A stretch of 64,000 bases of DNA. It comes from Mesorhizobium sp. AR02. GTDB lineage: Bacteria; Pseudomonadota; Alphaproteobacteria; Rhizobiales; Rhizobiaceae. Within the stretch, counting starts at the first letter, position 1. Every line of letters begins with the position of its first letter. The DNA lies in contig NZ_CP080531.1 in NCBI RefSeq assembly GCF_024746835.1, positions 2,790,001 through 2,854,000 on the forward strand, given 5' to 3'. The translations under genes and the position numbers were made by a program. Below are positions 8,026 through 19,109 of the stretch, piece after piece. The notes beneath the pieces were generated by a model. That model was not told the origin of the DNA. It was given only the letters and a program-made list of their open reading frames with translations, and ran no database searches.

Positions 8026-9330
8026 ATGAGCATCGTCGTATTCGACCCCGACAGCACCGAGGACGTCGACTTCAAAGACCGCATGCGCCACCCCGCGGCG
8101 GCCGATCCGGCGGGCGGCATGTGGCTGTCGGATACCGAGCCGTCCTTCATCGATGCCGATGCCTTGCGAAAAGGTCGACTGGCAAAACTGCGCGGCTGGA
8201 TGCGCGAGGCCGGTTATGGCGGCGTGGTGCTGTTCGACCCCTACAACCAGCGCTACGCCACCGGCTCGCGCAACATGTTCGGCTATTTCCTGCGCAACTC
8301 GACCCGTTATTTCTTCATTCCGACTGAAGGGCCGATCGTGCTGTTCGAATATCCGCAGAGCTACCATGTCTCGATGGTGCTCGACACGATCGACGAGGCG
8401 CGTCCGTCCAAGCTGGTCTGGTCGTCGGTCTCCGGCCGCGACGACGAGACATCAGGTCCCTTCGCCGACGAGATCGTCGAACTTCTGAAGAAGCACGGCG
8501 GCGGCTCGATGAAGCTCGGGCTCGACCGTTGCAGCCATCTGCAGGCGCTGGCGCTGGAAAAGCGCGGCTGCGAGGTCAAGGATTGCCAGGGCGAAATCCT
8601 GGCCGTGCGTGCGGTCAAGACGCCCGAGGAAGTGAAATGCCTGCAGGTGTCGATGGCCGGCGCCGAGGCCGCCGTCTACGCGGTGCGCGAGGCGATCAAG
8701 CCCGGCGTCTCCGAAAACGATTTGTTCGCCATCATGTATGGCGAGGTCATCCGCCAGGGCGGTGAGTTCATCGAGACCCGGCTGCTGACATCAGGCCAGC
8801 GCACCAATCCCTGGTTCAACGAGGCCAGCGGCCGCAAGATCCGACCCGGCGAATTGCTGGCGCTCGATACCGATACGATCGGCTGCTACGGCTATTATTC
8901 GGATTTTTCCCGCACCTTCCGCTGCGGCCCGGGCAAGCCGACCCCGTACCAGAAATCGCTCTACCGCATGGCGCATGACCAGGTTCAGCACAACATTTCG
9001 ATCGTCAAACCCGGCATGGCGTTTCGCGAGATCGCCGAGAAGGCGTGGACAATCCCGGACCGTTTCGTCGACCAGCGCTACACCTCGGTCATGCACGGCG
9101 TCGGCATGCATGGCGAGACGCCGTTCATCGCGCATGCCATGGATTACGAGACCTATGGCCGCGACGGCCATATCGTGCCAGGCATGGTGGTGAGCGTCGA
9201 AAGCTATATCGGCGAGAAAGGCGGCCGCGAGGGTGTCAAGCTGGAGGACGAGATCCTGATCACCGAGACAGGTACAGAGCTGCTGTCGCGCTTTCCTTAT
9301 GAGGACGAGTTTCTGGAGAAGCAGGTTTGA
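8026..9330 (+). CDS. M24 metallopeptidase-fold protein, DddP-like, catalytic Asp replaced
   Basis: A 434-residue protein with a creatinase-type N domain (about 1-195) and a pita-bread M24 C domain (about 200-430). Putative metal ligands are Asp281, Asp283, Asp293, His357, Glu392 and Glu407. GGEFIETRLL, RTNPWF and ALDTDTIG resemble the DMSP lyase DddP. As I remember the Ruegeria DddP numbering (D295, D297, D307, H371, E406, E421), all six ligands are offset by exactly 14. By the same offset the reported catalytic base Asp377 falls on Gly363 (MHGVGMHGETP), so DMSP lyase activity is doubtful. ATG 8026 is chosen over an upstream start at 7918 because the extension runs into non-conserved intergenic sequence. 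Confidence 0.78.
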   Translation: MSIVVFDPDSTEDVDFKDRMRHPAAADPAGGMWLSDTEPSFIDADALRKGRLAKLRGWMREAGYGGVVLFDPYNQRYATGSRNMFGYFLRNSTRYFFIPTEGPIVLFEYPQSYHVSMVLDTIDEARPSKLVWSSVSGRDDETSGPFADEIVELLKKHGGGSMKLGLDRCSHLQALALEKRGCEVKDCQGEILAVRAVKTPEEVKCLQVSMAGAEAAVYAVREAIKPGVSENDLFAIMYGEVIRQGGEFIETRLLTSGQRTNPWFNEASGRKIRPGELLALDTDTIGCYGYYSDFSRTFRCGPGKPTPYQKSLYRMAHDQVQHNISIVKPGMAFREIAEKAWTIPDRFVDQRYTSVMHGVGMHGETPFIAHAMDYETYGRDGHIVPGMVVSVESYIGEKGGREGVKLEDEILITETGTELLSRFPYEDEFLEKQV

Positions 9331-9385
9331 TGCCTACTGCCCGCCTCGATGACGTGACCTTCTTGGCTGGCGCGAACGCCCATCG

Positions 9386-9594
9386 CTTCGTCATCCTAGG
9401 GCGAAGCAAGGAGCGCAGCGACGCGGCGCAGACCCTAGGATCCATGCCGCGACCTCGGGGCGCCGCAACGGTACAAATTCTGCTCCGCTGCACCATTCGA
9501 CCAGGGTCACGGCATGGATCCCTTGGGCTGCGGAGCAGCTCCAGGGGTCTCCGCGACGGAGCTTCGCTCCTGCTTCGCCCGTGGATGACGAAGT
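9386..9594. repeat. Intergenic palindromic repeat, family A copy 1
   Basis: The outer arms are CTTCGTCATCCTAGGGCGAA and its near-mirror GCCCGTGGATGACGAAG. The inner arms hold GGATCCATGCCG/CGGCATGGATCC, and the core contains AATTCTGCTCCGCTGCACC. Further copies are at 14470, 22601, 49467 and 53117. It fills the 346-bp gap before the cysteine hydrolase; an upstream ATG at 9581 lies in the repeat arm and is not a real start. Confidence 0.8.
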
Positions 9595-9676
9595 CGGGGA
9601 GGCGACGGCCAATCACCACCGTTTGCGCCAGCTTAATGACCGGAACGGCGTTGACCGCGAACGCAGGCCCATCCGC

Positions 9677-10353
9677 GTGAAAACCCCCATCTCCATCAAG
9701 CGCGGCACCGTGGCCGCGATCTTCATCGACCTGCAGGAAGAGCATCGGCAGGACCCACGCTATCTGGTCGAGGGCTTTGCCGGCATCCTCGCCAACGTCC
9801 AGCGCCTGCAGGCAGCGGCGCGTGCAAACCACGTACCGCTCCAGCACTGGGCCTATATCGTCGATCTCGACAAGCAGGACCGGCCCTTTCATCCGCTCGA
9901 TGCCGACGGCAAGTCGGCCTTCTCCGACAAGAGCGATCCGCTGACCGAGATCTGCCATGAGGTGGCGCCGGCAAAGGGCGAGGCGCTGCTGATCAAGGCC
10001 GAGGCCAGCGCTTTCCGGTCGGGGCCGATCGCCGATCGGCTCAAGGCTTCCGGCATCGAATGGCTGGTCGTTGCCGGTGTCTGGACCGAGGCCTGCATCG
10101 ACGCCAGCGTAAAAGACGCCGTGACAAAGGGCTTTCGCGTGCTTTTGGTCAAGGATGCCTGTGGCAGCGGCAGCGCGGCCATGCACCAGACCGGCATCCT
10201 CAATCTCGCCAACCGGCTCTATGGCGGCGCCGTCACCGACACGGACGGCGCCTGCCGGCTGCTGGCGGGTGAGACGGTCACCGCCTGGCAGGTCGAAGGC
10301 TCGGTGCCGCTGCGCTTCAGTTTCGACAACGCGGCCCAGCTTTACGCGGATCT

Positions 10354-10357
<4 letters not shown>
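9677..10357 (+). CDS. Cysteine hydrolase (isochorismatase superfamily, Cys present)
   Basis: A 226-residue isochorismatase-fold amidohydrolase with an intact Asp18 (AAIFIDLQ), Lys107 (LLIKAEASAF) and Cys140 (AGVWTEACIDAS). This is the triad of nicotinamidase, carbamoylsarcosine amidase and related C-N hydrolases. The start is read as GTG 9677, because in-frame sequence further upstream belongs to a repeat. It sits between the DddP-like gene and an esterase, overlapping the latter by 4 nt (ATGA). The substrate is unknown; hydrolysis of an amide intermediate in the same pathway is the simplest reading. Confidence 0.82.
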
Positions 10358-11313
<956 letters not shown>

Positions 11314-11319
<6 letters not shown>

Positions 11320-12039
11320 GGACGTCGCGGCGCCTGCTTCAGACGAACTGGCCTTCAGCCAGAGCGCCTTTTCACCAAGCGTGGCGACCATGGCGGCATG
11401 TGCGGCGCGCTCCGCTTCAGTCAGGCGCGGCAGCAGCGGCCTCGGTCGCTCGGCAACAATAATTTCTATGTGCCTGATATTTTCGCCCTGCGCCGGCGCG
11501 GTGGCGCTGTCGAGGATGAGGGCGGCCTGCTTGCCGCCGATCAGCTCGATATAGACCTCGGCCAGCAATTCAGAATCGAGCAGGGCGCCGTGCTTGGTGC
11601 GTTTCGTGTTGTCGATGCCGTAGCGCCGGCAGAGCGCGTCGAGCGAATTGGGACCCATCGGGTGCTTGCGGCGCGCCAGCGCCAGCGTGTCGACGACAAG
11701 GCCGGGATCGATATTGGGATGGCCAAGCCGGCCGAATTCGACATTGAGGAAGCCGATGTCGAAGGTGGCGTTGTGGGCAACCAGCTTGGCACCGTCGGTG
11801 AAGTCGAGCCATTCCTGCGCAATCTCGGCAAAGGTCGGCTTGCCCGCGAGGTCCGCCGCGCTGATGCCGTGCACCGCCTGCGCCTCGGCATGGATCGCCC
11901 GGCCCTGCGGGTTGATATAGTGGTGGAAGGTTTTTCCGGTCGGGAAACGATTGACCAGCTCGACGCCGCCCAGCTCGATCACGCGGTCGTCGCGCGAATC
12001 GAGGCCTGTGGTTTCCGTGTCGAAGATGATCTCGCGCAT
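11314..12039 (-). CDS. dnaQ: DNA polymerase III epsilon subunit
   Basis: A 241-residue 3'-5' proofreading exonuclease of the DnaQ (DEDDh) class. ExoI is FDTETTGLD (Asp7, Glu9), ExoII lies near HNATFDIGFL, and ExoIII is KHGALLDSELLAEVY. The C-terminal part, about 60 residues beyond the nuclease core, would bind the polymerase alpha subunit. It is the left-most gene of the origin-proximal cluster dnaQ-coaE-aroE-maf-ppsR, all on the minus strand. It is separated from coaE by a 328-bp gap occupied by repeat family B. Confidence 0.95.
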
Positions 12040-12128
12040 CGAATCAGGTGCTCCAAGGAAGCAGAATCATACACCGGAACAAAATGGCAATGGGGAACGG
12101 CGTTGCCTAGCACAATCGCCACAGGTTT

Positions 12129-12310
12129 GCGCTGCCCCTCATCGCCCTGCCGGGCACTTCTCCCCGTATAGTGACGGGGAGAAGGACGCCTCCGCGATGG
12201 ATTTCGCCAATCTCCAGCGTTGCAGAAAGGGTGCCGAGGTTGCGGCCAGCCCCTTCTCCCCGTCACTATACGGGGAGAAGATGCCGGCAGGCAGATGAGG
12301 GGCGGCGCTG
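12129..12310. repeat. Intergenic palindromic repeat, family B copy 2
   Basis: Inverted arms begin GCGCTGCCCCTCATCGCC and end GGCAGATGAGGGGCGGCGC. Inside are two mirrored hairpins around TCTCCCCGTATAGTGACGGG. It makes up most of the gap between dnaQ and coaE; the rest of the gap shows nothing recognisable. Confidence 0.75.
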
Positions 12311-12367
12311 ACATCGACAGTTGGCCAGGCGAGCGCCAACTCTGAAACGATGTCAGGCCAGGCTCGC

Positions 12368-12949
12368 CTATGCGATCAGTTCCGCAATGATCGCATCGAC
12401 CCGGGCCCGCGCGGCATCCAGCCCCTGGCCGGTATCGACGACAAAATCCGCCAGCCTGCGCTTCTCCTCGTCCGGCACCTGCTTGGCCAGGATCGCTGCC
12501 AGTTTCTCCTCGGTCATGCCCGGCCGCGCCAGCACGCGTTGGCGCTGGATTTCAGCCGGTGCGGTGACGACGACGACCTTGTCGACGCGGCCACGGCCGC
12601 CGGTTTCGAACAGCAGCGGAATGTCGAGCACGGCGATCGATTCACCTCCGGTACGATGCCTGGCCAGGAAGGCGTCGGCATCGGCGCGGACCAGTGGGTG
12701 GATGATGGCCTCCAGCCGCTTCAGCGCGGCGGCATCGCCAAGCACACGCGCGCTAAGCTTTGCGCGGTCGACCACGCCGGCAACGGTCGTTCCGGGAAAG
12801 GCGGCCTCGACCAAAGGTGCCGCCACGCCGGAATAGAGGCGATGCACCGCCTCGTCGGAATCATGGACCGGCACGCCGGCCTCGGCGAACATTTTTGCCG
12901 TCGTCGACTTGCCCATGCCGATCGATCCGGTGAGGCCGAGCACGATCAT
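12368..12949 (-). CDS. coaE: Dephospho-CoA kinase
   Basis: A 193-residue kinase catalysing the last step of CoA synthesis. The P-loop [12 protein letters not shown] is at the N terminus (about residues 5-16), with the lid/CoA region around [23 protein letters not shown]. Start ATG 12949 places the P-loop correctly; a longer frame starting at 13021 would run through aroE. The start overlaps the aroE stop by 4 nt (ATGA). Confidence 0.95.
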   Translation of the reverse strand: MIVLGLTGSIGMGKSTTAKMFAEAGVPVHDSDEAVHRLYSGVAAPLVEAAFPGTTVAGVVDRAKLSARVLGDAAALKRLEAIIHPLVRADADAFLARHRTGGESIAVLDIPLLFETGGRGRVDKVVVVTAPAEIQRQRVLARPGMTEEKLAAILAKQVPDEEKRRLADFVVDTGQGLDAARARVDAIIAELIA

Positions 12950-13788
12950 GGTTTCGGCACCAGATCGGCAACGATGATCGCGCGCAGTTCCGCCGTGACC
13001 TGCGGCCTGACGCCGAACCAATGTTCGAAGCCCGGCACGGCCTGGTTGAGCAGCATGCCGAGACCATCGACCGTCTTCAGCCCCCTGACGCGCGCGGCGG
13101 CGAGCAACGGTGTTTCGAGCGGCACATAAACAAGGTCGGTGACGATGGCATGGTCCGGCAGCAAGGCCGGATCGGCGGCAAGGCCTTCATTACCGATCAT
13201 GCCGAGCGCCGTGGTGTTGACCAGCAGGCCGGCGTCGGCCAGCAGTTCGTTGGTTGCCGCCGTGCCATGCGCCGAGACGCCGGCGCCGAAACGATCGCGC
13301 AATTCCTGTGCCCGGGCAAGCGTGCGGTTGACGATGCGGATGTCTGCGACACCGCGTTGCTTCAGCGCCTGGATGACGGCGCGCGACGCGCCGCCGGCGC
13401 CGAGCACGACCGCCGGTCCCGTGCTCGCCCAGCCCGGCGCATGGTCGTCAAGATTGGCGGCAAAGCCGTGACCATCGGTGTTGCCGCCCCACAGGACACC
13501 GTCCTCGAACCACAGCGTGTTGACGGCGCCGATCTCTTCGGCCGCCTGGTCGCGGCGATCGGCCAACGCGAAGGCGGCCTCCTTGTGTGGAATGGTGACA
13601 TTGCCGCCCTGGAAACCGTTTGCCTGCAATGTTCCGATGAATTCGCCAAAATCCTGCGGCGCCACATCGATGGCCTGGTAGCTGCCGTCGATGCCGTGTT
13701 TGGCCAGCCAGTAGCCGTGGATTTTTGGCGAGCGCGAATGCTTGATCGGGTGGCCTGACACAAAGGCCTTCTTGGTCGCCTCAGCCAT
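12946..13788 (-). CDS. aroE: Shikimate dehydrogenase (NADP+)
   Basis: A 280-residue enzyme reducing 3-dehydroshikimate in aromatic amino acid synthesis. The substrate-binding motif [16 protein letters not shown] is near the N terminus, NVTIPHK carries the catalytic Lys (about residue 73), and GAGGASRA is the NADP Rossmann loop. Start ATG 13788 is chosen; it overlaps the end of maf by 8 bp. It is part of the coupled maf-aroE-coaE series. Confidence 0.95.
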   Translation of the reverse strand: MAEATKKAFVSGHPIKHSRSPKIHGYWLAKHGIDGSYQAIDVAPQDFGEFIGTLQANGFQGGNVTIPHKEAAFALADRRDQAAEEIGAVNTLWFEDGVLWGGNTDGHGFAANLDDHAPGWASTGPAVVLGAGGASRAVIQALKQRGVADIRIVNRTLARAQELRDRFGAGVSAHGTAATNELLADAGLLVNTTALGMIGNEGLAADPALLPDHAIVTDLVYVPLETPLLAAARVRGLKTVDGLGMLLNQAVPGFEHWFGVRPQVTAELRAIIVADLVPKP

Positions 13789-14380
13789 CGATCGCTCCCA
13801 GCGTCCGCAGTTCCGCCAGCAGCGGCAAAAGCGGCAGGCCGACAATGGTGAAATGATCGCCTTCGATCTTCTCGAACAACTGGATGCCTTCGCCCTCGAT
13901 CTGGTAGGCGCCGACGCTGGCCAGCGCCTTGGCGCCGACGCGAGCGAGATGCCGGCCGATGAGGCCAGGGTCGAGCTTGCGCATGGTCATCGAGGCGATG
14001 CCGACATGGCGCCACAACACCTTGCCGTCGCGGACGAGCACGGCGGCGCTGTTGAGCTGGTGGGTCTTGCCCGACAGCGCCAGGAGATGACGGCGCGCGC
14101 CTTCCATGTCGGCCGGCTTGTGGAACACTTCGTCGCCGAGCGACAAAGTCTGGTCGCAGCCGAGCACCAGCGCACCCGGCCGGCGCTCGCTCACTTCCGT
14201 GGCCTTGGCCTCGGCCAGTACCAAAGCGACATCCTCAGGCGAAACGCCACTGTGCTGCAACGGCGCCTCCAGCGCGCGCTCGTCGACATCGGCGGGGACG
14301 GCTTCGACGTCGATGCCGGCATTGACGAGCATCGCCTTGCGGAATGGACTGCCTGAGGCGAGGATGATTTTTTCGGTCAT
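13781..14380 (-). CDS. Maf family nucleotide pyrophosphatase
   Basis: A 199-residue Maf-like protein. The signature [13 protein letters not shown] is at residues 6-18, and [12 protein letters not shown] (about 67-78) holds the catalytic Asp of the family. Known members hydrolyse non-canonical or modified nucleoside triphosphates to monophosphates. Its position between ppsR and aroE matches the origin-proximal order of alphaproteobacteria. The exact substrate class is not resolved here. Confidence 0.9.
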   Translation of the reverse strand: MTEKIILASGSPFRKAMLVNAGIDVEAVPADVDERALEAPLQHSGVSPEDVALVLAEAKATEVSERRPGALVLGCDQTLSLGDEVFHKPADMEGARRHLLALSGKTHQLNSAAVLVRDGKVLWRHVGIASMTMRKLDPGLIGRHLARVGAKALASVGAYQIEGEGIQLFEKIEGDHFTIVGLPLLPLLAELRTLGAIDG

Positions 14381-14469
14381 GGTTTGTGCGCCTGATGTAG
14401 GTTGATGATCCGGTTAGACCGAACCGGAGATGGCTCGAGCAAACTCTGGAACGCTGCGATCCTCGGTCA

Positions 14470-14660
14470 CCGTAACGGCATGGATCCTAGGGTCTGCGCC
14501 GCGTCGCTTCGCTCCTTGCGCCCTAGCATGACGAAGGCACAGTGGGCTGACGCCAACTGCAAGCGTTGGAGATTGGCAGAAACGATCCTCCATTCGTCAT
14601 CCTAGGGCGAAGCAGGAGCGAAGCTCCGTCGCGGAGACCCTAGGATCCATGCCGTGACCT
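14470..14660. repeat. Intergenic repeat, family A copy 2 (arms in outward order)
   Basis: One arm (CGGCATGGATCCTAGGGTC to CTAGCATGACGAAGG) runs from about 14477. The other arm (TTCGTCATCCTAGGGCGAAG to GGATCCATGCCGTGACC) runs to about 14660. Relative to other copies the arms are in reversed order and the usual core is missing, as if two copies recombined. It fills the gap between ppsR and maf. Confidence 0.7.
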
Positions 14661-14706
14661 TTCAAGCGACGCGGCGGTGGGTGTTGGCGACGCGCGGCGG
14701 CTCCAA

Positions 14707-15528
14707 TTATCTGTTCTTTCCCCTCAGGGCAACGATCGCCGCCGCCGTTTCCTCGATCGAGCGGCGGCTGACATCGATCATCGGCCAGCCATGGCGCGTG
14801 CAGATCTGGCGGGCGTAGGCCAGCTCCTCGGTGATGGCGGCGCGGTCGACATAGTCTGATGCCTCGTAGGTACTGCTGTTGCCGAGGATGCGGTTTTGCC
14901 GGACATGCGATATGCGCTCGGCGGTGGCGATAAGGCCAACGATCAGCGGCTTCGAGGCACTGACCAGGCTTTCGGGAACCGGCACGCCAAGCACGATCGG
15001 GATGTTGGCGGTCTTGATGCCGCGGTTGGCGAGATAGATGCTGGTCGGCGTCTTCGACGTGCGCGAAATGCCGATCAGCACGACATCGGCATCGTCCATG
15101 TTGAGCGGCAACTGGCCGTCATCATGTTCCATGGTAAAGTTGAGGGCATCGATGCGGCGGAAATATTCGGCGTCGAGAACATGCTGGGCGCCGACGCGGC
15201 GGCCGGCCGGCGTGCCGAGATAGGACTGGAACACGGTCAGCACCGGTTCCAGCACCGACACGCAGGGCAGGCCCATGGTGGCGCAGCGCTCGTCGATGCC
15301 GCGCGCCAGCTTCTGGTCGACGACGGTATAGAGAATGATGCCCGGCTCCTCCTCTATGTCCTCGAACACCTTGGCCACCTGCTTTTCGGTGCGGATGAGC
15401 GGGTAGATGTGCTCGATGGCGCGTGCGTCCTTGTATTGCGCCGAAGCCGCCCGCCCGGCGGCGAGCAGCGTTTCGCCGGTCGCGTCGGAAATCAGGTGCA
15501 GGTGAAAGAAGCTCTGGGGTTTGTTCAC
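14707..15528 (-). CDS. ppsR: Pyruvate,phosphate dikinase/PEP synthase regulatory protein (DUF299)
   Basis: A 273-residue bifunctional kinase/pyrophosphorylase family protein that switches PEP synthase or PPDK by ADP-dependent phosphorylation and Pi-dependent reversal. [12 protein letters not shown] (about residues 8-19) and the P-loop-like [18 protein letters not shown] (about 145-162) are diagnostic. Start GTG 15528 ([12 protein letters not shown]) gives the usual length; the frame further upstream is intergenic. In Caulobacter the DUF299 gene borders the replication origin opposite hemE, as here. Confidence 0.9.
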   Translation of the reverse strand: MNKPQSFFHLHLISDATGETLLAAGRAASAQYKDARAIEHIYPLIRTEKQVAKVFEDIEEEPGIILYTVVDQKLARGIDERCATMGLPCVSVLEPVLTVFQSYLGTPAGRRVGAQHVLDAEYFRRIDALNFTMEHDDGQLPLNMDDADVVLIGISRTSKTPTSIYLANRGIKTANIPIVLGVPVPESLVSASKPLIVGLIATAERISHVRQNRILGNSSTYEASDYVDRAAITEELAYARQICTRHGWPMIDVSRRSIEETAAAIVALRGKNR

Positions 15529-15933
15529 AGGGGACACCTGGGGCTGTGGGCTTGTGTGGATAAAGCGGGACAGAAAGAGGGGCCGGTCGGCGGCGACTGT
15601 ATCAGATGGCAGTTTGTCCACAATTCGCTGTGCTGTCAGCTTCGTCGGGCGGCTGGGGACAAGTCTGGGGACCGGTTTCTTTGCCCTGCCTCCGTCCACA
15701 GGGCCGACTTTTTCCGGAGCATCCTAAAGCTTTGACTCCAGTGACGGATTCCAAACTATCCCCAGAACCCTACATCCGGGAGAAAGAAGCGCGCGACAAT
15801 ATGCTTGCTGGTGTTTTTCGGGGCAAAGCGGGACAGGTGACAACCACCACAACCAACAGACTCTTAGAATCAGAAGAATCTTAGATATAAGAATCTTTAA
15901 GATTATAGGGAGGCTGGGAGAGGCGAGCGCTCG
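15529..15933. other. Putative chromosomal replication origin (oriC)
   Basis: A 405-bp non-coding gap between divergent ppsR (DUF299) and hemE, the same context as Caulobacter Cori. A perfect DnaA box TTATCCACA is at 15555-15563 (minus), a one-mismatch box TTGTCCACA at 15614-15622 (plus), and weaker ones at 15521-15529, 15692-15700 and 15756-15764. The right end, 15861-15909, is strikingly AT-rich with repeated AGAATC units and could be the unwinding element. Six GANTC sites lie in 15734-15895. No ORF is supported here. Confidence 0.8.
15555..15563 (-). promoter_or_regulatory. Perfect DnaA box
   Basis: TTATCCACA on the minus strand matches the bacterial DnaA box exactly, 26 bp from the ppsR start and inside the putative oriC. 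A second box with one mismatch (TTGTCCACA) lies on the plus strand at 15614-15622. Confidence 0.75.
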
Positions 15934-16965
15934 ATGCCCAAAAACCGGATCATGCTGGACGTGCTCAAGGGCGAAGCGGTGTTTCCGCCTCCGCTCTGGA
16001 TGATGCGCCAGGCCGGGCGTTATCTGCCGGAGTATCGGGAGACGCGCAGACGAGCTGGTTCGTTCCTCGACCTCTGCTACGATCCCGACCTTGCCGTCGA
16101 AGTGACGCTGCAGCCCATCGAGCGCTTCGGCTTCGATGCATCGATCCTGTTCTCCGATATCCTTGTCGTTCCGCATGCACTTGGCCGCGACGTTCGCTTC
16201 GAAGAGGGAAGAGGACCGCTTTTGACGCCGATCTCCGTGGCCGAGATTGCGGCTCTGGAGAGCGATGTGTTTCACGTGAATCTCGAACCGGTCTACGAGA
16301 CGGTTCGCCGCCTGCGGGCAAAGCTACCTGATGAAACCACGCTGATCGGCTTCTGCGGCGCGCCGTGGACGGTGGCGACCTATATGATTGCCGGCCATGG
16401 CACGCCCGACCAGGCGCCGGCGCGGTTGTTTGCCTACCGCGAGCCGGAGGCGTTCCAACAGCTGTTGAAGGTGCTTGCCGACCATTCGGCTGCGTATTTG
16501 ATCCGGCAGATCGAAGCTGGGGCCGATGTCGTACAGATTTTCGATTCCTGGTCCGGCGTGCTCGACGACGCGTCGTTCGACCAGTTTTGCGTTTGGCCGG
16601 TGGCCGAGATCGTCAGGCAGGTTCGCGCCGTCCATCCCGATGTTCCGATCATTGGTTTTCCCAAGGGTGCCGGCGCTCGCTACCGCACCTATCGCCAGAA
16701 GACCGGCGTGACGGGGCTGGGGATCGACTGGACGGTGCCGCTGGCAGCAGCGAAGGACTTGCAGCGCTCGGGTGCGGTCCAGGGCAATCTCGATCCCTTG
16801 CGGCTCGTGGCTGGCGGCAAGGCGCTATCGGATGGCGTCGAGGCGATCCTGAAAGCGCTTGGTGATGGACCGCTGATCTTCAATCTCGGCCATGGCATCA
16901 CGCCGGAGACGCCGATCGCCCATGTCGAGGCGATGGTGAAACAGGTTCGGAGCGCGACACGCTGA
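15934..16965 (+). CDS. hemE: Uroporphyrinogen decarboxylase
   Basis: A 343-residue cytosolic enzyme converting uroporphyrinogen III to coproporphyrinogen III. The N-terminal [17 protein letters not shown] motif (about 20-36) and [14 protein letters not shown] (about 138-151) are characteristic. GIDWTVPL lies at about 264. The RBS region GGAGGCTGGGAGAGG lies upstream of ATG 15934, next to the AT-rich part of the putative oriC. The coding sequence contains a parS-like site at 16268. The stop overlaps the hemJ start by one base. Confidence 0.96.
   Translation: MPKNRIMLDVLKGEAVFPPPLWMMRQAGRYLPEYRETRRRAGSFLDLCYDPDLAVEVTLQPIERFGFDASILFSDILVVPHALGRDVRFEEGRGPLLTPISVAEIAALESDVFHVNLEPVYETVRRLRAKLPDETTLIGFCGAPWTVATYMIAGHGTPDQAPARLFAYREPEAFQQLLKVLADHSAAYLIRQIEAGADVVQIFDSWSGVLDDASFDQFCVWPVAEIVRQVRAVHPDVPIIGFPKGAGARYRTYRQKTGVTGLGIDWTVPLAAAKDLQRSGAVQGNLDPLRLVAGGKALSDGVEAILKALGDGPLIFNLGHGITPETPIAHVEAMVKQVRSATR
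16268..16283. promoter_or_regulatory. parS-like site inside hemE
   Basis: TGTTTCACGTGAATCT matches 14 of 16 bases of the parS consensus TGTTTCACGTGAAACA. It encodes Phe-His-Val-Asn in hemE, only about 0.35 kb from the putative oriC. Confidence 0.6.
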
Positions 16966-17510
16966 TGGCTCAGTCAAATAACACTGGCAACACGAACAGC
17001 ACAGGCCAGGCGATGATGCGCATGACTATCGGGATCGGTGTCCTGATTGTGCTGACGGCGCTTTTGTTTTTCGCAGCACCCGACAGTTTCTATCCCTGGG
17101 CAAAGGCGATCCATATCCTGGCCGTCATTTCGTGGATGGCCGGCATGCTCTATCTGCCGCGCCTGTTCGTCTATCACGTCGATGCCGAGAAAGGCTCGGT
17201 GCAGTCGGAGACCTTCAAGGTGATGGAGCGGCGCCTGCTGCGCGGCATCATCAATCCAGCGATGATCGTCACCTGGGTGTTCGGCCTGTGGCTTGCCTGG
17301 AAAGTGTTTGGTTTCCACGGCGGGTGGCTGCACGCCAAGATAGGCCTGGTGCTTCTTTTGTCCGCCGTTCACGGTTATCTTGCCGGCGCGGTGCGCAAAT
17401 TCGCCGAGGATCGCAATGAAAAGCCCGCGAGGCACTGGCGGATCGTCAATGAGATCCCCACATTAGTGATGATCGCAATCGTGATCTTGGTTGTCGTCAA
17501 GCCGTTCTGA
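16965..17510 (+). CDS. hemJ: Protoporphyrinogen oxidase HemJ
   Basis: A 181-residue, four-helix integral membrane protein of the HemJ/CopD-related family that oxidises protoporphyrinogen IX. The His in WAKAIHILAVISWMAGMLYLPRLFVYH (about residues 43-69) and the conserved Arg/Tyr pattern fit the family. It follows hemE with a one-base overlap (TGATG), so both heme genes are coupled. The first 20 residues are polar and poorly conserved; an internal start at MMRMTIG is possible. Confidence 0.9.
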   Translation: MAQSNNTGNTNSTGQAMMRMTIGIGVLIVLTALLFFAAPDSFYPWAKAIHILAVISWMAGMLYLPRLFVYHVDAEKGSVQSETFKVMERRLLRGIINPAMIVTWVFGLWLAWKVFGFHGGWLHAKIGLVLLLSAVHGYLAGAVRKFAEDRNEKPARHWRIVNEIPTLVMIAIVILVVVKPF

Positions 17511-17687
17511 GGCATTTGCGCCCCCCTCAAAACGCGGCTTGCTCTTTCATCCGACCGACGATAAAAGACGGGTCTTCCTTCCCGTCATGCGCCGCCCCTC
17601 ATTGCTTTCGGCCGCGCCCGGCATTTGTCGCATCCCGTCGATATCCTCCCAAAGCTTACCCAGACTCCATCTATTCAAGGTCCGTCT

Positions 17688-18953
<1,266 letters not shown>

Positions 18954-18960
18954 GGGCCTT

Positions 18961-19103
18961 ACCCTCCCCCTTGTGGGGAGGGTCGATCCGCGCAGCGGAT
19001 CGGGGTGGGGGTCAGCACCGAGGCTGGCGATTTACCCCCACCCCGTCTCACGATCTCCGCTTGGCTACGATCGCGAGCCGACCCTCCCCACAAGGGGGAG
19101 GGT
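18961..19103. repeat. Palindromic element between convergent genes (family E)
   Basis: The outer arms ACCCTCCCCCTTGTGGGG and CCCCACAAGGGGGAGGGT are inverted repeats. Inner hairpins are GATCCGCGCAGCGGATC and CCCCCACCCC. The element exactly fills the space between the rho stop and the end of the convergent DUF255 gene and could serve as a bidirectional terminator. Confidence 0.6.
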
Positions 19104-19109
19104 GAGGAG

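Noticed and set aside
9581..9676. Upstream ATG extension of the cysteine hydrolase
   Set aside because: The ATG is part of the terminal arm of a family A repeat, found in the same form in unrelated places.
14402..14605. Small ORF between maf and ppsR
   Set aside because: It is composed mostly of a family A repeat arm, and the same codons occur in other copies in different frames.
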